DNA from: Piscirickettsiaceae bacterium
GTDB taxonomy: Bacteria; Pseudomonadota; Gammaproteobacteria; Nitrosococcales; Methylophagaceae
DNA: 14,426 nucleotides
Direction: 5' to 3'
Assembly (NCBI GenBank): GCA_030627065.1
Contig: DAOUSV010000023.1
Coordinates: 1 to 14,426 of the forward strand
Positions 7,589-14,232 of this stretch are shown piece after piece (within the stretch, counting starts at the first letter, position 1; each line of letters begins with the position of its first letter). The notes under the pieces were generated by a model. The model worked only from the letters and a program-made list of their open reading frames with translations. It searched no databases and was not told the DNA's origin. A program made the position numbers and the translations under genes.

Positions 7589-8764
7589 TTAATGCACTCG
7601 TAATACGGTGAGACTACCATCCGTAGCAGTAATAAAAACTAATTCGTTGTTAACAACAGGTTTGCTACGAATTGGGGAGCTTGCTACTTTTAATCGAGCA
7701 ACAAAGTGACCGTCTTGACGTGATAGTAGGTGAATATACCCTTCCAAATCACCGACAATCACATTATCACCGACAATAACCGGTGCAGTTCCTCTACGAC
7801 GTAATAATCGTGTTTGACGCCATAACGCGTCACCTGAACCATCTTGTAGTGCCCATACATAGCCATCATTATCGGTGACATAAACAGCATCACCCGAAAT
7901 AACATCAAGGCCTGACCGAGAAGACATATCTCGTGACCAAAATTTACGTCCAGTATCCAAATCCAAGGCTGCAAGTTGACCATTGTAAGCAACTACATAA
8001 ACAATGCCATCTTTCACAACAGGCTCTGAATCAATATCTACAATACGATCAAGCTCAGTACGGCCTCGCGGTATGGTGACACTTTTTTCCCAAACGACTT
8101 TGCCATCACTAATAGATAATGCAACTAATTTACCATTCGCATAGCCAGCAATTACTTTGTCTTCAGCTATTATTGGTGCACTAGCACCACGTAAACTTAA
8201 TAATGGCACTGCACGCTGATAACTCCATAACACCGAACCATCGCTGACCGATAGGCCATTTATTTTCCCGTCAGATGTTCGAACAATTGCAATGCCCATC
8301 GCCACTTTTGCAGGTGCCAAAACTTCACTACTTAATGTCTTTTTCCAAAGTAAGTCGCCATTGCTTTCATTCAATGCAAAAAGTTCACCCTCATAAGTAC
8401 CAATTAAGATTAAACCTTCGCCACCACCAGCGCCCGAAGATACGGGAGCATCAAGCTCAACACGCCATAATGATTTGCCTGTTTGAGAATCGTAACTACT
8501 AACTTGACCTTCATAATCAACAGAAACGGCTATATCACCTTGAAGCCATATGGAAAAATCATCATAATCATTACTAGCTCCCTCACCCGTATTAGCTGAC
8601 CAAACAGTCTGTTGCTCAAACTCTGCTACAAACTCGACCAATTCAGTCGGTGGCGCTTCATAAGTATCTGACTCAAACCAGCTATTTACTGTATCAACTG
8701 TACCGCAAGCAGCTAACATCATCAGCATTAGCAATGAAATACTGTTGCGTAATACCTTAGTCAT
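7589..8764 (-). CDS. bamB: Outer-membrane assembly lipoprotein BamB
   Basis: BamB is the beta-propeller lipoprotein of the BAM complex that helps BamA insert outer-membrane proteins. The 391-residue protein starts with a lipoprotein signal (hydrophobic stretch ending LAAC, lipidated Cys20). It then carries tandem PQQ-like blades, recognisable by a repeated Gly-x-x-x-Trp pattern (TGKSLWR, NGDLLWK, DGSVLWS, DGKVVWE, TGRKFWS, SGDALWR) plus a last weaker one. I chose the ATG at 8762-8764 because it gives a compact lipoprotein signal and begins 1 base after the yfgM stop. An in-frame start 19 codons upstream would overlap yfgM and spoil the signal. The Shine-Dalgarno sequence is weak, which fits translational coupling to yfgM. 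Confidence 0.95.
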   Translation of the reverse strand: MTKVLRNSISLLMLMMLAACGTVDTVNSWFESDTYEAPPTELVEFVAEFEQQTVWSANTGEGASNDYDDFSIWLQGDIAVSVDYEGQVSSYDSQTGKSLWRVELDAPVSSGAGGGEGLILIGTYEGELFALNESNGDLLWKKTLSSEVLAPAKVAMGIAIVRTSDGKINGLSVSDGSVLWSYQRAVPLLSLRGASAPIIAEDKVIAGYANGKLVALSISDGKVVWEKSVTIPRGRTELDRIVDIDSEPVVKDGIVYVVAYNGQLAALDLDTGRKFWSRDMSSRSGLDVISGDAVYVTDNDGYVWALQDGSGDALWRQTRLLRRRGTAPVIVGDNVIVGDLEGYIHLLSRQDGHFVARLKVASSPIRSKPVVNNELVFITATDGSLTVLRVH

Positions 8765-8765
8765 T

Positions 8766-9398
8766 TTATGCACCAGCCATATCATCAAGCTTAAGTTGCA
8801 ATACTTGTTGACGAGGCTCACCTTGATCTACTCTTAGCAATGCAGCTTGGTAAGCGGCTCTAGCTTGAGACTTTTCATTCTGCGAAGCATAAATATCGCC
8901 ACGTAATTCTGAGAATAATGACTCAAATGCCTGTGACTCTGATTGTTCTATCAATGTTAATGCCGAGGCATAGTCTGATTCTGTAAATAAGCATTGCGCT
9001 AAACGTAAGCGAGCTATTTCTACCTGACCTGTCAGTTTCGCATTCGATATAACCCATTCAAGGTATGTCTTTGTTGCTGTTACGTCACTATCATTTAGTG
9101 ATTGCTTTGCCATTTCAAGGGCTGCGAATACAGCATAAGGCGTGCTAGAAAACTCACTCAATAATTTTTGAGTCGCATTTTCTGCTTCTACTTTTTTATC
9201 ATCCGCTAAAAATGAAACAAGTTGCTGATAATGACTAGATGCAGACTCAGACTGTGTGTTTTGATGTGCAGTCCAGTAGCGCCCACCGAACAAAACGGAT
9301 AAGCCGACGATGCATGCTACGGCTACAGATATCCCGTTATCACGCCACCATTGCTTTATCTCTTCGCCTTTTTCTTCATCTGATGCGTATATATCCAC
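8766..9398 (-). CDS. yfgM: YfgM-like membrane-anchored tetratricopeptide protein
   Basis: YfgM is an inner-membrane protein with a periplasmic TPR domain; in E. coli it is an ancillary partner of the SecYEG translocon and the chaperone PpiD. The 210-residue protein has a charged cytosolic N terminus (DEEKGEEIKQWWRDNG), one membrane segment (about 22-40) and helical TPR-like repeats to the end. The start is GTG at 9396-9398: AGGAG lies six bases before it. An ATG five bases further upstream is in another frame and too close to the ribosome site. The gene is the first of yfgM-bamB-der. In many relatives hisS precedes it; here the divergent amt gene does instead. A sigma70-like promoter lies about 40 bases upstream. 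Confidence 0.9.
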   Translation of the reverse strand: MDIYASDEEKGEEIKQWWRDNGISVAVACIVGLSVLFGGRYWTAHQNTQSESASSHYQQLVSFLADDKKVEAENATQKLLSEFSSTPYAVFAALEMAKQSLNDSDVTATKTYLEWVISNAKLTGQVEIARLRLAQCLFTESDYASALTLIEQSESQAFESLFSELRGDIYASQNEKSQARAAYQAALLRVDQGEPRQQVLQLKLDDMAGA

Positions 9399-9445
9399 GC
9401 CATTCTCCTAGAATTTGTTTCAAAGCATAGTACTTAAAGGCGGTA

Positions 9446-9475
9446 ATTATACGTTAAAGTGCTTATAAATGTAGA
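9446..9475 (-). promoter_or_regulatory. Sigma70-like promoter for yfgM-bamB-der
   Basis: On the minus strand a perfect TATAAT (9446-9451) is preceded by TCTACA (9470-9475, 4 of 6 to consensus) at an 18-base spacing. It would start transcription near 9439, about 40 bases before the GTG of yfgM. The -10 box is strong and the -35 only fair; this was judged by eye. Confidence 0.45.
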
Positions 9476-9499
9476 TCTGTTCTATCCATACAATGCTAC

Positions 9500-9516
9500 C
9501 GCACCATCATGGAACA
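9500..9516 (+). promoter_or_regulatory. NtrC-like enhancer site 1 upstream of amt (weaker)
   Basis: This 17-base partial palindrome follows the NtrC pattern TGCAC-N7-GTGCA. The left arm is GCAC, the centre CATCATG, and the right arm GAAC instead of GTGC (7 of 10 defined positions). Its centre (9508) is 30 bp, about three helical turns, from that of the second site, the arrangement known for paired NtrC sites upstream of glnA in enterics. Confidence 0.5.
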
Positions 9517-9529
9517 ACAATCCCAAGCA

Positions 9530-9546
9530 GGCACTCTTACAGTGCA
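9530..9546 (+). promoter_or_regulatory. NtrC-like enhancer site 2 upstream of amt (stronger)
   Basis: The palindrome reads GGCAC-TCTTACA-GTGCA and matches the NtrC pattern TGCAC-N7-GTGCA at 9 of 10 defined positions, with a perfect GCAC-N7-GTGC core. It lies about 97 bases before the predicted start of the sigma54-type promoter, a normal distance for an enhancer-bound activator working by DNA looping. Confidence 0.6.
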
Positions 9547-9607
9547 TTAATAAAGCTGAATATTCCTCGTATCTAGCTAAACCCTTGTTTTTAATTACTG
9601 TTATATT

Positions 9608-9625
9608 TTGGTGCATTTTTTGCTC
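9608..9625 (+). promoter_or_regulatory. Sigma54 (RpoN)-type -24/-12 promoter of amt
   Basis: TTGG (9608-9611) and TTGC (9620-9623) place the invariant GG and GC exactly 10 bases apart, as sigma54 promoters require. The bases after GG fit the consensus less well. Transcription would start near 9635, leaving a leader of about 32 bases before the amt GTG. With the two upstream NtrC-like sites this makes nitrogen-limitation control of amt the best reading. Confidence 0.6.
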
Positions 9626-9666
9626 AATATTCATCATATTTGACTCCTTTAATATTGGAAATTATT

Positions 9667-10851
9667 GTGCAAAACACGACTGATGTTCTCTTTATTCTTC
9701 TTGGCGCTATTATGGTGCTCGCCATGCACGCTGGTTTTGCCTTTTTAGAAGTCGGTACGGTTCGTAAAAAAAACCAAGTTAATGCCTTAGTCAAAATCAT
9801 TATGGATTTTTCTATTTCTTCCATTGCCTATTTTTTCATCGGTTATAGTATTGCCTATGGCATTAGCTTTTTTGAAGCTGCACCCGTTTTAGTCGAGAAT
9901 AGTGGCTATGAGTTAGTTAAATTCTTTTTCCTTCTCACTTTTGCAGCAGCTATTCCAGCTATCGTTTCAGGTGGTATTGCTGAACGCTCTAAATTCAACC
10001 CTCAATTAATTGCAACATTTTTCCTCGCTGGCTTTATCTACCCTTTATTTGAAGGCATTAGCTGGAATGGCGCATTTGGATTTCAAGACTGGTTAGCCGC
10101 TAGCTTTGGTGCTGGCTTCCATGACTTTGCAGGCTCGGTCGTTGTTCATGCTGTCGGTGGCTGGATCGCACTTGCAGCGGTATTACTCCTTGGCCCACGC
10201 CACGGTCGTTATGGTAAAAAAGGTGAAATATATGCCCATCCACCATCAAACATTCCTTTTCTTGCATTGGGAGCTTGGATCTTAACCGTTGGTTGGTTTG
10301 GCTTTAATGTTATGTCCGCCCAAGCTATTGAAGGTATCAGTGGCTTGGTCGCAATCAACTCATTAATGGCCATGGTTGGCGGTACATTAGCTGCATTTAT
10401 AGTCGGCCGTAATGATCCTGGTTTTGTCCATAATGGTCCATTAGCGGGCTTAGTTGCAATTTGTGCTGGCTCAGACATAATGCACCCACTTGGTGCGCTA
10501 GTAACAGGAGCAATTGCAGGTGGATTGTTTGTATATATGTTTACCATCACCCAGAACAAGTGGAAAATTGATGATGTGTTAGGTGTATGGCCTTTACATG
10601 GACTTTGTGGCGTCTGGGGAGGAATCGCAGCAGGTATCTTTGGTCAGGTAGCTTTAGGTGGCCTTGGCGGTGTTAGCTTAACATCACAACTTATAGGTAC
10701 GGCACTTGGCGTTACCATTGCTTTTGTTGGTGGCTATATCGTCTATGGCACACTCAAGAAACTGATGGGCTTACGTCTAACTCAAGAAGAAGAATACAAT
10801 GGCGCAGATCTAAGTATTCATAAAATCAGTTCAACACCAGCAACCGATTAA
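9667..10851 (+). CDS. amt: Amt-family ammonium transporter
   Basis: This is an inner-membrane channel for ammonium uptake, of the Amt/Rh family with about 11 membrane helices and no cleaved signal peptide. Counting from the GTG at 9667-9669 (394 residues), the conserved pore pair is present: His161 in GSVVVHAVGGW and His311 in WPLHGLCGVWGG. Asp153 (HDFAGS) fits the structural Asp near the binding site, and GWFGFN keeps the pore Phe region. The early motif AFLEVGTVRKKNQVNALVK and the tail around EEEYNGADLSIH are typical. I prefer this GTG because GGAA lies 6 bases before it; in-frame TTG codons at 9655 and 9640 would add 4 or 9 residues. It appears to be a single-gene unit with its own sigma54-type promoter and terminator; no PII (glnK) gene is adjacent in this window. 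Confidence 0.95.
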   Translation: MQNTTDVLFILLGAIMVLAMHAGFAFLEVGTVRKKNQVNALVKIIMDFSISSIAYFFIGYSIAYGISFFEAAPVLVENSGYELVKFFFLLTFAAAIPAIVSGGIAERSKFNPQLIATFFLAGFIYPLFEGISWNGAFGFQDWLAASFGAGFHDFAGSVVVHAVGGWIALAAVLLLGPRHGRYGKKGEIYAHPPSNIPFLALGAWILTVGWFGFNVMSAQAIEGISGLVAINSLMAMVGGTLAAFIVGRNDPGFVHNGPLAGLVAICAGSDIMHPLGALVTGAIAGGLFVYMFTITQNKWKIDDVLGVWPLHGLCGVWGGIAAGIFGQVALGGLGGVSLTSQLIGTALGVTIAFVGGYIVYGTLKKLMGLRLTQEEEYNGADLSIHKISSTPATD

Positions 10852-10863
10852 TTAAGAAACCGT

Positions 10864-10893
10864 ATTATCCGATAGCTCTTGTTATCGGATAAT
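10864..10893. terminator. Shared bidirectional hairpin between amt and lpxA
   Basis: A perfect 11-bp stem (10864-10874 with 10883-10893, 8-nt loop) starts 12 bases after the amt stop. The right arm lies inside the final codons and stop of lpxA. T-rich, imperfect stretches follow on both strands. It can serve as terminator for both converging genes; the overlap with lpxA coding sequence explains part of its composition, but not the full palindrome. Confidence 0.65.
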
Positions 10894-11652
10894 GCCGCCT
10901 TCTTGTTCTTTTAAGAAGGTAATTAAACTATCGAGCTCATGATCTTCTTGCGTTATTTCCAGCAACTTCAATCCAGCTTCTTCAACTCGCAACCCTTTAC
11001 GATAAAGCAGTTTATATGCCTGACGAATATTCTTAATTTGAACATCAGAAAAATCTCGTCGACGTAAACCTTCTACATTCATACCTATTGGTTTTGCCAT
11101 ATGGCCTGACACTAAAACATACGGAGGTACATGTCTAGAGATAACACTCGCCATCGCACTAAATGCATGGGAGCCGATATGATTAAACTGGCTCACCAAT
11201 GTAAACCCGCCTAAAATAACAAAGTCATCAACAATAACATGACCTGCTAATGACGAGTTATTGGCCAGAATATTGTCACTGCCAATAATACAATCGTGAG
11301 CGATATGTACATAGGCCATAATCCAGTTATTATCAGCGATCTTAGTTAGACCGCCACCTTGCACTGTGCCACGATTAATAGTGACATTTTCACGAATCAG
11401 GTTGTTATTGCCTATTTCTAGAGTGGTTGCTTCACCAGCATATTTTTTATCTTGAGGTTCTTCGCCAACCGATGAAAATTGGAAGATCGTATTACCTGTT
11501 CCAATTTTTGTTGGGCCATTAATAACAACGTGTGACTTGATATCACAGCCCGCTCCGATTTCAACATCAGCACCAATGATTGAATAAGCACCAATGCTAA
11601 CACCGTCAGCAATAATAGCTGAAGGGTCAATAATCGCTGTACTATGGATCAT
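10882..11652 (-). CDS. lpxA: UDP-N-acetylglucosamine acyltransferase LpxA
   Basis: LpxA catalyses the first step of lipid A synthesis, moving a 3-hydroxyacyl chain from ACP to the 3-OH of UDP-GlcNAc in the cytosol. The 256-residue protein (262 in E. coli) shows left-handed beta-helix hexapeptide repeats and then a helical C-terminal domain. The catalytic base is His119 (AHIAHD region; E. coli His125), with His116 and His138 also kept. The position of E. coli Gly173, the acyl-chain ruler, is Met167, as in the C10-selective Pseudomonas enzyme. Ser154 replaces E. coli His160. The ATG overlaps the fabZ stop by four bases (ATGA), so translation is likely coupled. It is the last gene of the operon here, without the usual lpxB behind it, and ends in a terminator hairpin. 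Confidence 0.97.
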   Translation of the reverse strand: MIHSTAIIDPSAIIADGVSIGAYSIIGADVEIGAGCDIKSHVVINGPTKIGTGNTIFQFSSVGEEPQDKKYAGEATTLEIGNNNLIRENVTINRGTVQGGGLTKIADNNWIMAYVHIAHDCIIGSDNILANNSSLAGHVIVDDFVILGGFTLVSQFNHIGSHAFSAMASVISRHVPPYVLVSGHMAKPIGMNVEGLRRRDFSDVQIKNIRQAYKLLYRKGLRVEEAGLKLLEITQEDHELDSLITFLKEQEGGIIR

Positions 11653-12098
11653 TTAGGCATTTCTTGATCTACGCACATAATATCAGCGCTAACCACCAGC
11701 TCTCCATCAACAGTTGCTCTACCGCTAAACTTCCACATATTACGTTTATTTTTTACTAATTTCACTTCTAGTTTAAGCTGGTCTCCAGGTTCAACAGGTC
11801 TTCTAAACCTCGCATTATCAATACCAACAAGATAGTAAAGCGCGTCATCTGAACGTAAATCAGAATATGATTTAAACGCTAACAAGCCTGTTGCCTGAGC
11901 TAATGATTCTAATATTAGTACACCCGGCATAATAACGCGCTGCGGGAAATGCCCTGTAAATTGGGGTTCATTAAACGTAATATTTTTAATACCAACCAGT
12001 GATTCGCCTGGCGTAAAGTCAAGAACCTTATCAATCAACAAGAAAGGGTAGCGATGAGGCAAGAGTTCTTGGATTTCATGAATATCTATAGTGTTCAA
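11649..12098 (-). CDS. fabZ: 3-hydroxyacyl-[ACP] dehydratase FabZ
   Basis: FabZ dehydrates 3-hydroxyacyl-ACP in fatty acid elongation and thus competes with LpxA for the same substrate pool; sitting next to lpxA is standard in gammaproteobacteria. The 149-residue hot-dog-fold protein has LLPHRYPFLLID (12-23) and the catalytic pair His50 (GHFP) and Glu64 (MPGVLILESLAQ). The start is an unusual TTG at 12096-12098. It is supported by AAGGA six bases upstream and by the protein's normal length; there is no in-frame ATG nearby. It lies 67 bases after lpxD, with an AT-rich hairpin in the gap, and overlaps lpxA by four bases. Confidence 0.96.
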   Translation of the reverse strand: MNTIDIHEIQELLPHRYPFLLIDKVLDFTPGESLVGIKNITFNEPQFTGHFPQRVIMPGVLILESLAQATGLLAFKSYSDLRSDDALYYLVGIDNARFRRPVEPGDQLKLEVKLVKNKRNMWKFSGRATVDGELVVSADIMCVDQEMPK

Positions 12099-12128
12099 GG
12101 TATATCCTTAGCTGTTTATTTTTAATGT

Positions 12129-12160
12129 GTGTTTTTGTTGAGGCTAAACTTAAAAAACAC
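12129..12160 (-). repeat. AT-rich inverted repeat between lpxD and fabZ
   Basis: An 8-bp perfect inverted repeat (12129-12136 with 12153-12160) with a 16-nt loop lies in the 67-base gap between lpxD and fabZ. It is weak (three G-C pairs), with no U tract after it. It could mark an mRNA processing point or slow the transcript slightly, or be chance in AT-rich DNA. Confidence 0.3.
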
Positions 12161-12165
12161 GTATC

Positions 12166-13179
12166 TTACTTCTTATTCAATATTTCTAACTGTTTCACAC
12201 GTTCTGCAAGTTTATCCATTTGCCTGTAACGTATTACATTTTTATGCCACTGTTGCACAGGTTCAGCGGGAATGCCTGAAGAATAAACGCCAGGCTTAGT
12301 AATAGACTTGGTGATCATGCTCATTCCCGACATCTGTACACCATCACAAATTTCGAGATGACCACTAATACCAACCCCACCACCGATTATACAGTTTTGA
12401 CCAAGCTGTGTACTGCCTGCAATACCAGTACATCCAGCAATGACGGTATTATCACCAATAACAACATTATGGCCAATTTGTATTTGATTATCTAACTTAA
12501 CACCATTACCGATAGTCGTGTTGTCAATTGCACCTCTATCAATCGTTGTATTTGCACCGATCTCAACATCGTCACCGATGTCGACACTGCCAATCTGTGG
12601 GACTTTTATCCATTTACCTTTATCATTAGCAATACCAAAGCCATCAGCACCAATAACAACTCCAGAGTGAATAAGCCCATTTTGACCAATACTAACAAAC
12701 TCACATAGCGTAACATTAGCTACCAGCTGGGTTGCCTTTCCTACTTTAACGCCTCGTAGAAGTACACAACCAGGCCCAATAATGACATTTTCAGCAATCT
12801 CAACATCTGACTCAATAACAACATGAGCACCTATAGAAGCACTAGGATGAATGTTACTCACGGTATCAACGGATGCTGTCGGATCAATTCCCTTTGGCCT
12901 TTCAATACTGGGATTTAATAAACTCGCGGCTTTAGCATAAGCAACATAAGGGTCATCAACAATAATGGCATGATTCGGCACATCTAAAACCATGCTTTCA
13001 TCAACTATTACTGCACCAGCATTTGTACCAACTAAATACTTTTTATACTTTTTATTTGATAAAAAGCTAATTTGGTCTAGCTTTGCAGCTTGCAATGTTC
13101 CAATACTGTTAACTTGAAATGTACCATCCCCCCTAACAACACCATCAATATGCTCGGCTATTTTATCCAAAGTCCACAC
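12166..13179 (-). CDS. lpxD: UDP-3-O-acylglucosamine N-acyltransferase LpxD
   Basis: LpxD catalyses the third lipid A step, adding a second 3-hydroxyacyl chain to the 2-amino group of UDP-3-O-acylglucosamine. The 337-residue protein (341 in E. coli) has the N-terminal uridine-binding domain (about 1-100), a long left-handed beta-helix of hexapeptide repeats (about 100-300) and a C-terminal helix. The signature GADGFGIANDKGKW (177-190) is present. His237 in QIQIGHNVVIG corresponds to the E. coli catalytic His239. The start is GTG at 13177-13179, with GGCGG about eight bases before it. An in-frame stop just upstream leaves no earlier choice. It begins 15 bases after the skp stop. Confidence 0.96.
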   Translation of the reverse strand: MWTLDKIAEHIDGVVRGDGTFQVNSIGTLQAAKLDQISFLSNKKYKKYLVGTNAGAVIVDESMVLDVPNHAIIVDDPYVAYAKAASLLNPSIERPKGIDPTASVDTVSNIHPSASIGAHVVIESDVEIAENVIIGPGCVLLRGVKVGKATQLVANVTLCEFVSIGQNGLIHSGVVIGADGFGIANDKGKWIKVPQIGSVDIGDDVEIGANTTIDRGAIDNTTIGNGVKLDNQIQIGHNVVIGDNTVIAGCTGIAGSTQLGQNCIIGGGVGISGHLEICDGVQMSGMSMITKSITKPGVYSSGIPAEPVQQWHKNVIRYRQMDKLAERVKQLEILNKK

Positions 13180-13194
13180 CGTTGATGCCGCCTA

Positions 13195-13698
13195 TTATTT
13201 TGCTTTAAGAAGCTCTAATACTTTTGGAGTCATATCAACTTTATCACTCGCAAAAATAACACCTTGATAAATAACCAAGTCATAAGATTCTTTTTTTGCT
13301 AAATCAACGATAGTTTGTGCAATATTCTTTTCTAATTTACGTAATTCTTCATTACGACGAATAGATAAGTCTTCACTATATTCAGCTTGTAAACGTTTTA
13401 ATTCACGCTGCTCACTTAAAATAGCGCGTTCTTTTATTTTCCGCTCATCTGCACCTAAAATAGCACCATCTTGTGCCAGCTTCTGCTGCTTAGAACGTAA
13501 TGATTTTAATTTACTTTCTAATGACTTACTACGTGAAGAAAATTCTTTTTCTAATCGAGCTAGGGCTTTTGCTTTTTGAGGTGACTTTTCAAGCACAGCA
13601 CCCGCATTGACAACACCAATCTTTAATTCGGCAGCATTAATTGATGTTGTTGCTAAAACTAATGTCACAAACAACACTATAAATTTAATATTTTTCAC
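13195..13698 (-). CDS. skp: Periplasmic chaperone Skp (OmpH family)
   Basis: Skp is a trimeric periplasmic chaperone that holds unfolded outer-membrane proteins on the way to the BAM complex. The 167-residue protein has a signal peptide (likely cut after INA or INAA, residues 22-23), then ELKIGVVNAGAVLEKSPQ, the usual first strand. A highly charged coiled-coil region (about 40-130) forms the tentacles, and a short C-terminal strand region follows. The start is GTG at 13696-13698 with GAGGA upstream. The gene lies 27 bases after bamA and 15 before lpxD, the standard order for this operon. Confidence 0.94.
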   Translation of the reverse strand: MKNIKFIVLFVTLVLATTSINAAELKIGVVNAGAVLEKSPQKAKALARLEKEFSSRSKSLESKLKSLRSKQQKLAQDGAILGADERKIKERAILSEQRELKRLQAEYSEDLSIRRNEELRKLEKNIAQTIVDLAKKESYDLVIYQGVIFASDKVDMTPKVLELLKAK

Positions 13699-13725
13699 TC
13701 TTTTCTATCCTCAAAAATAATTTAA

Positions 13726-14232
13726 TTAAAACGTTGAGCCTAATGAGAACTGGAAGCTCTCCTCTTCATCATCTGCTTGCTCATTAAATGGCTGTGCATA
13801 ACTAAATGACATTGCACCAAATGGTGAGATCCAAATAGCTGACAAACCAGCTGAATAGCGTAACAAGTCGGCTTCAAAATCTTGGCCATCAGCATAAACA
13901 TTACCAAAATCAGCAAAGGCACTCAACCTAACTGATCGTAATTGTTTTTTCAGGAATGGTATTGGGAAAATAATTTCAGCTCCCCCCGTTACTAATAGAT
14001 TACCACCTAGAGACTGTTCATCTTCTTTAACACCTAATGTATTAGACTTAAATCCACGAACACTTCGTATACCACCCGCATAAAAGTTCTGGAAAAATGG
14101 AAGACCTTCAGTATCACCATAACCATCTCCATAGCCAAGATTTCCATGTAGGGCCATAGTTAATGATTCTGTCATTGGATGATACCAATTATTTTTATAA
14201 CGCACTTTATAATACTGTAATGACCCACCTGG
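13726..14232 (-). CDS. bamA: BamA, C-terminal barrel fragment (cut by a chimeric join)
   Basis: BamA is the 16-strand outer-membrane barrel that inserts other barrel proteins. Only about the last 168 residues are present. They include the lid-loop motif VRGF (in GGIRSVRGFKSNTLG) and late strands such as SAFADFGNVYADG and SAIWISPFGAMSFSYAQPF. The C-terminal Phe of the beta-signal (GSTF) is also there. The frame can be followed upstream of the GTG at 14203-14205 as PGGSLQYYKVRYKNNW, so that GTG is an internal Val, not a start. Beyond about 14232-14235 similarity to BamA stops, because the DNA becomes an HflX gene on the other strand. The truncation is therefore most likely an artefact; in the genome the gene should run about 600 residues further. 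Confidence 0.93.
   Translation of the reverse strand, partial: PGGSLQYYKVRYKNNWYHPMTESLTMALHGNLGYGDGYGDTEGLPFFQNFYAGGIRSVRGFKSNTLGVKEDEQSLGGNLLVTGGAEIIFPIPFLKKQLRSVRLSAFADFGNVYADGQDFEADLLRYSAGLSAIWISPFGAMSFSYAQPFNEQADDEEESFQFSLGSTF

Noticed and set aside
7585..7620. Twelve extra codons upstream of the der ATG
   Set aside because: They would overlap bamB, and the family consistently begins right before the first P-loop.
8765..8821. Nineteen extra codons upstream of the bamB ATG
   Set aside because: They overlap the end of yfgM and would bury the lipoprotein signal behind an unneeded leader.
9401..9403. ATG five bases upstream of the yfgM GTG start
   Set aside because: It is out of frame with YfgM and lies only one base from the AGGAG ribosome site, too close to be used.
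9438..9449. GGCGGTAATTAT resembling an ops/JUMPstart (RfaH) element on the plus strand
   Set aside because: The match breaks after GGCGGTA, there is no long surface-polysaccharide operon behind it, and the same bases make up the yfgM -10 box on the other strand.
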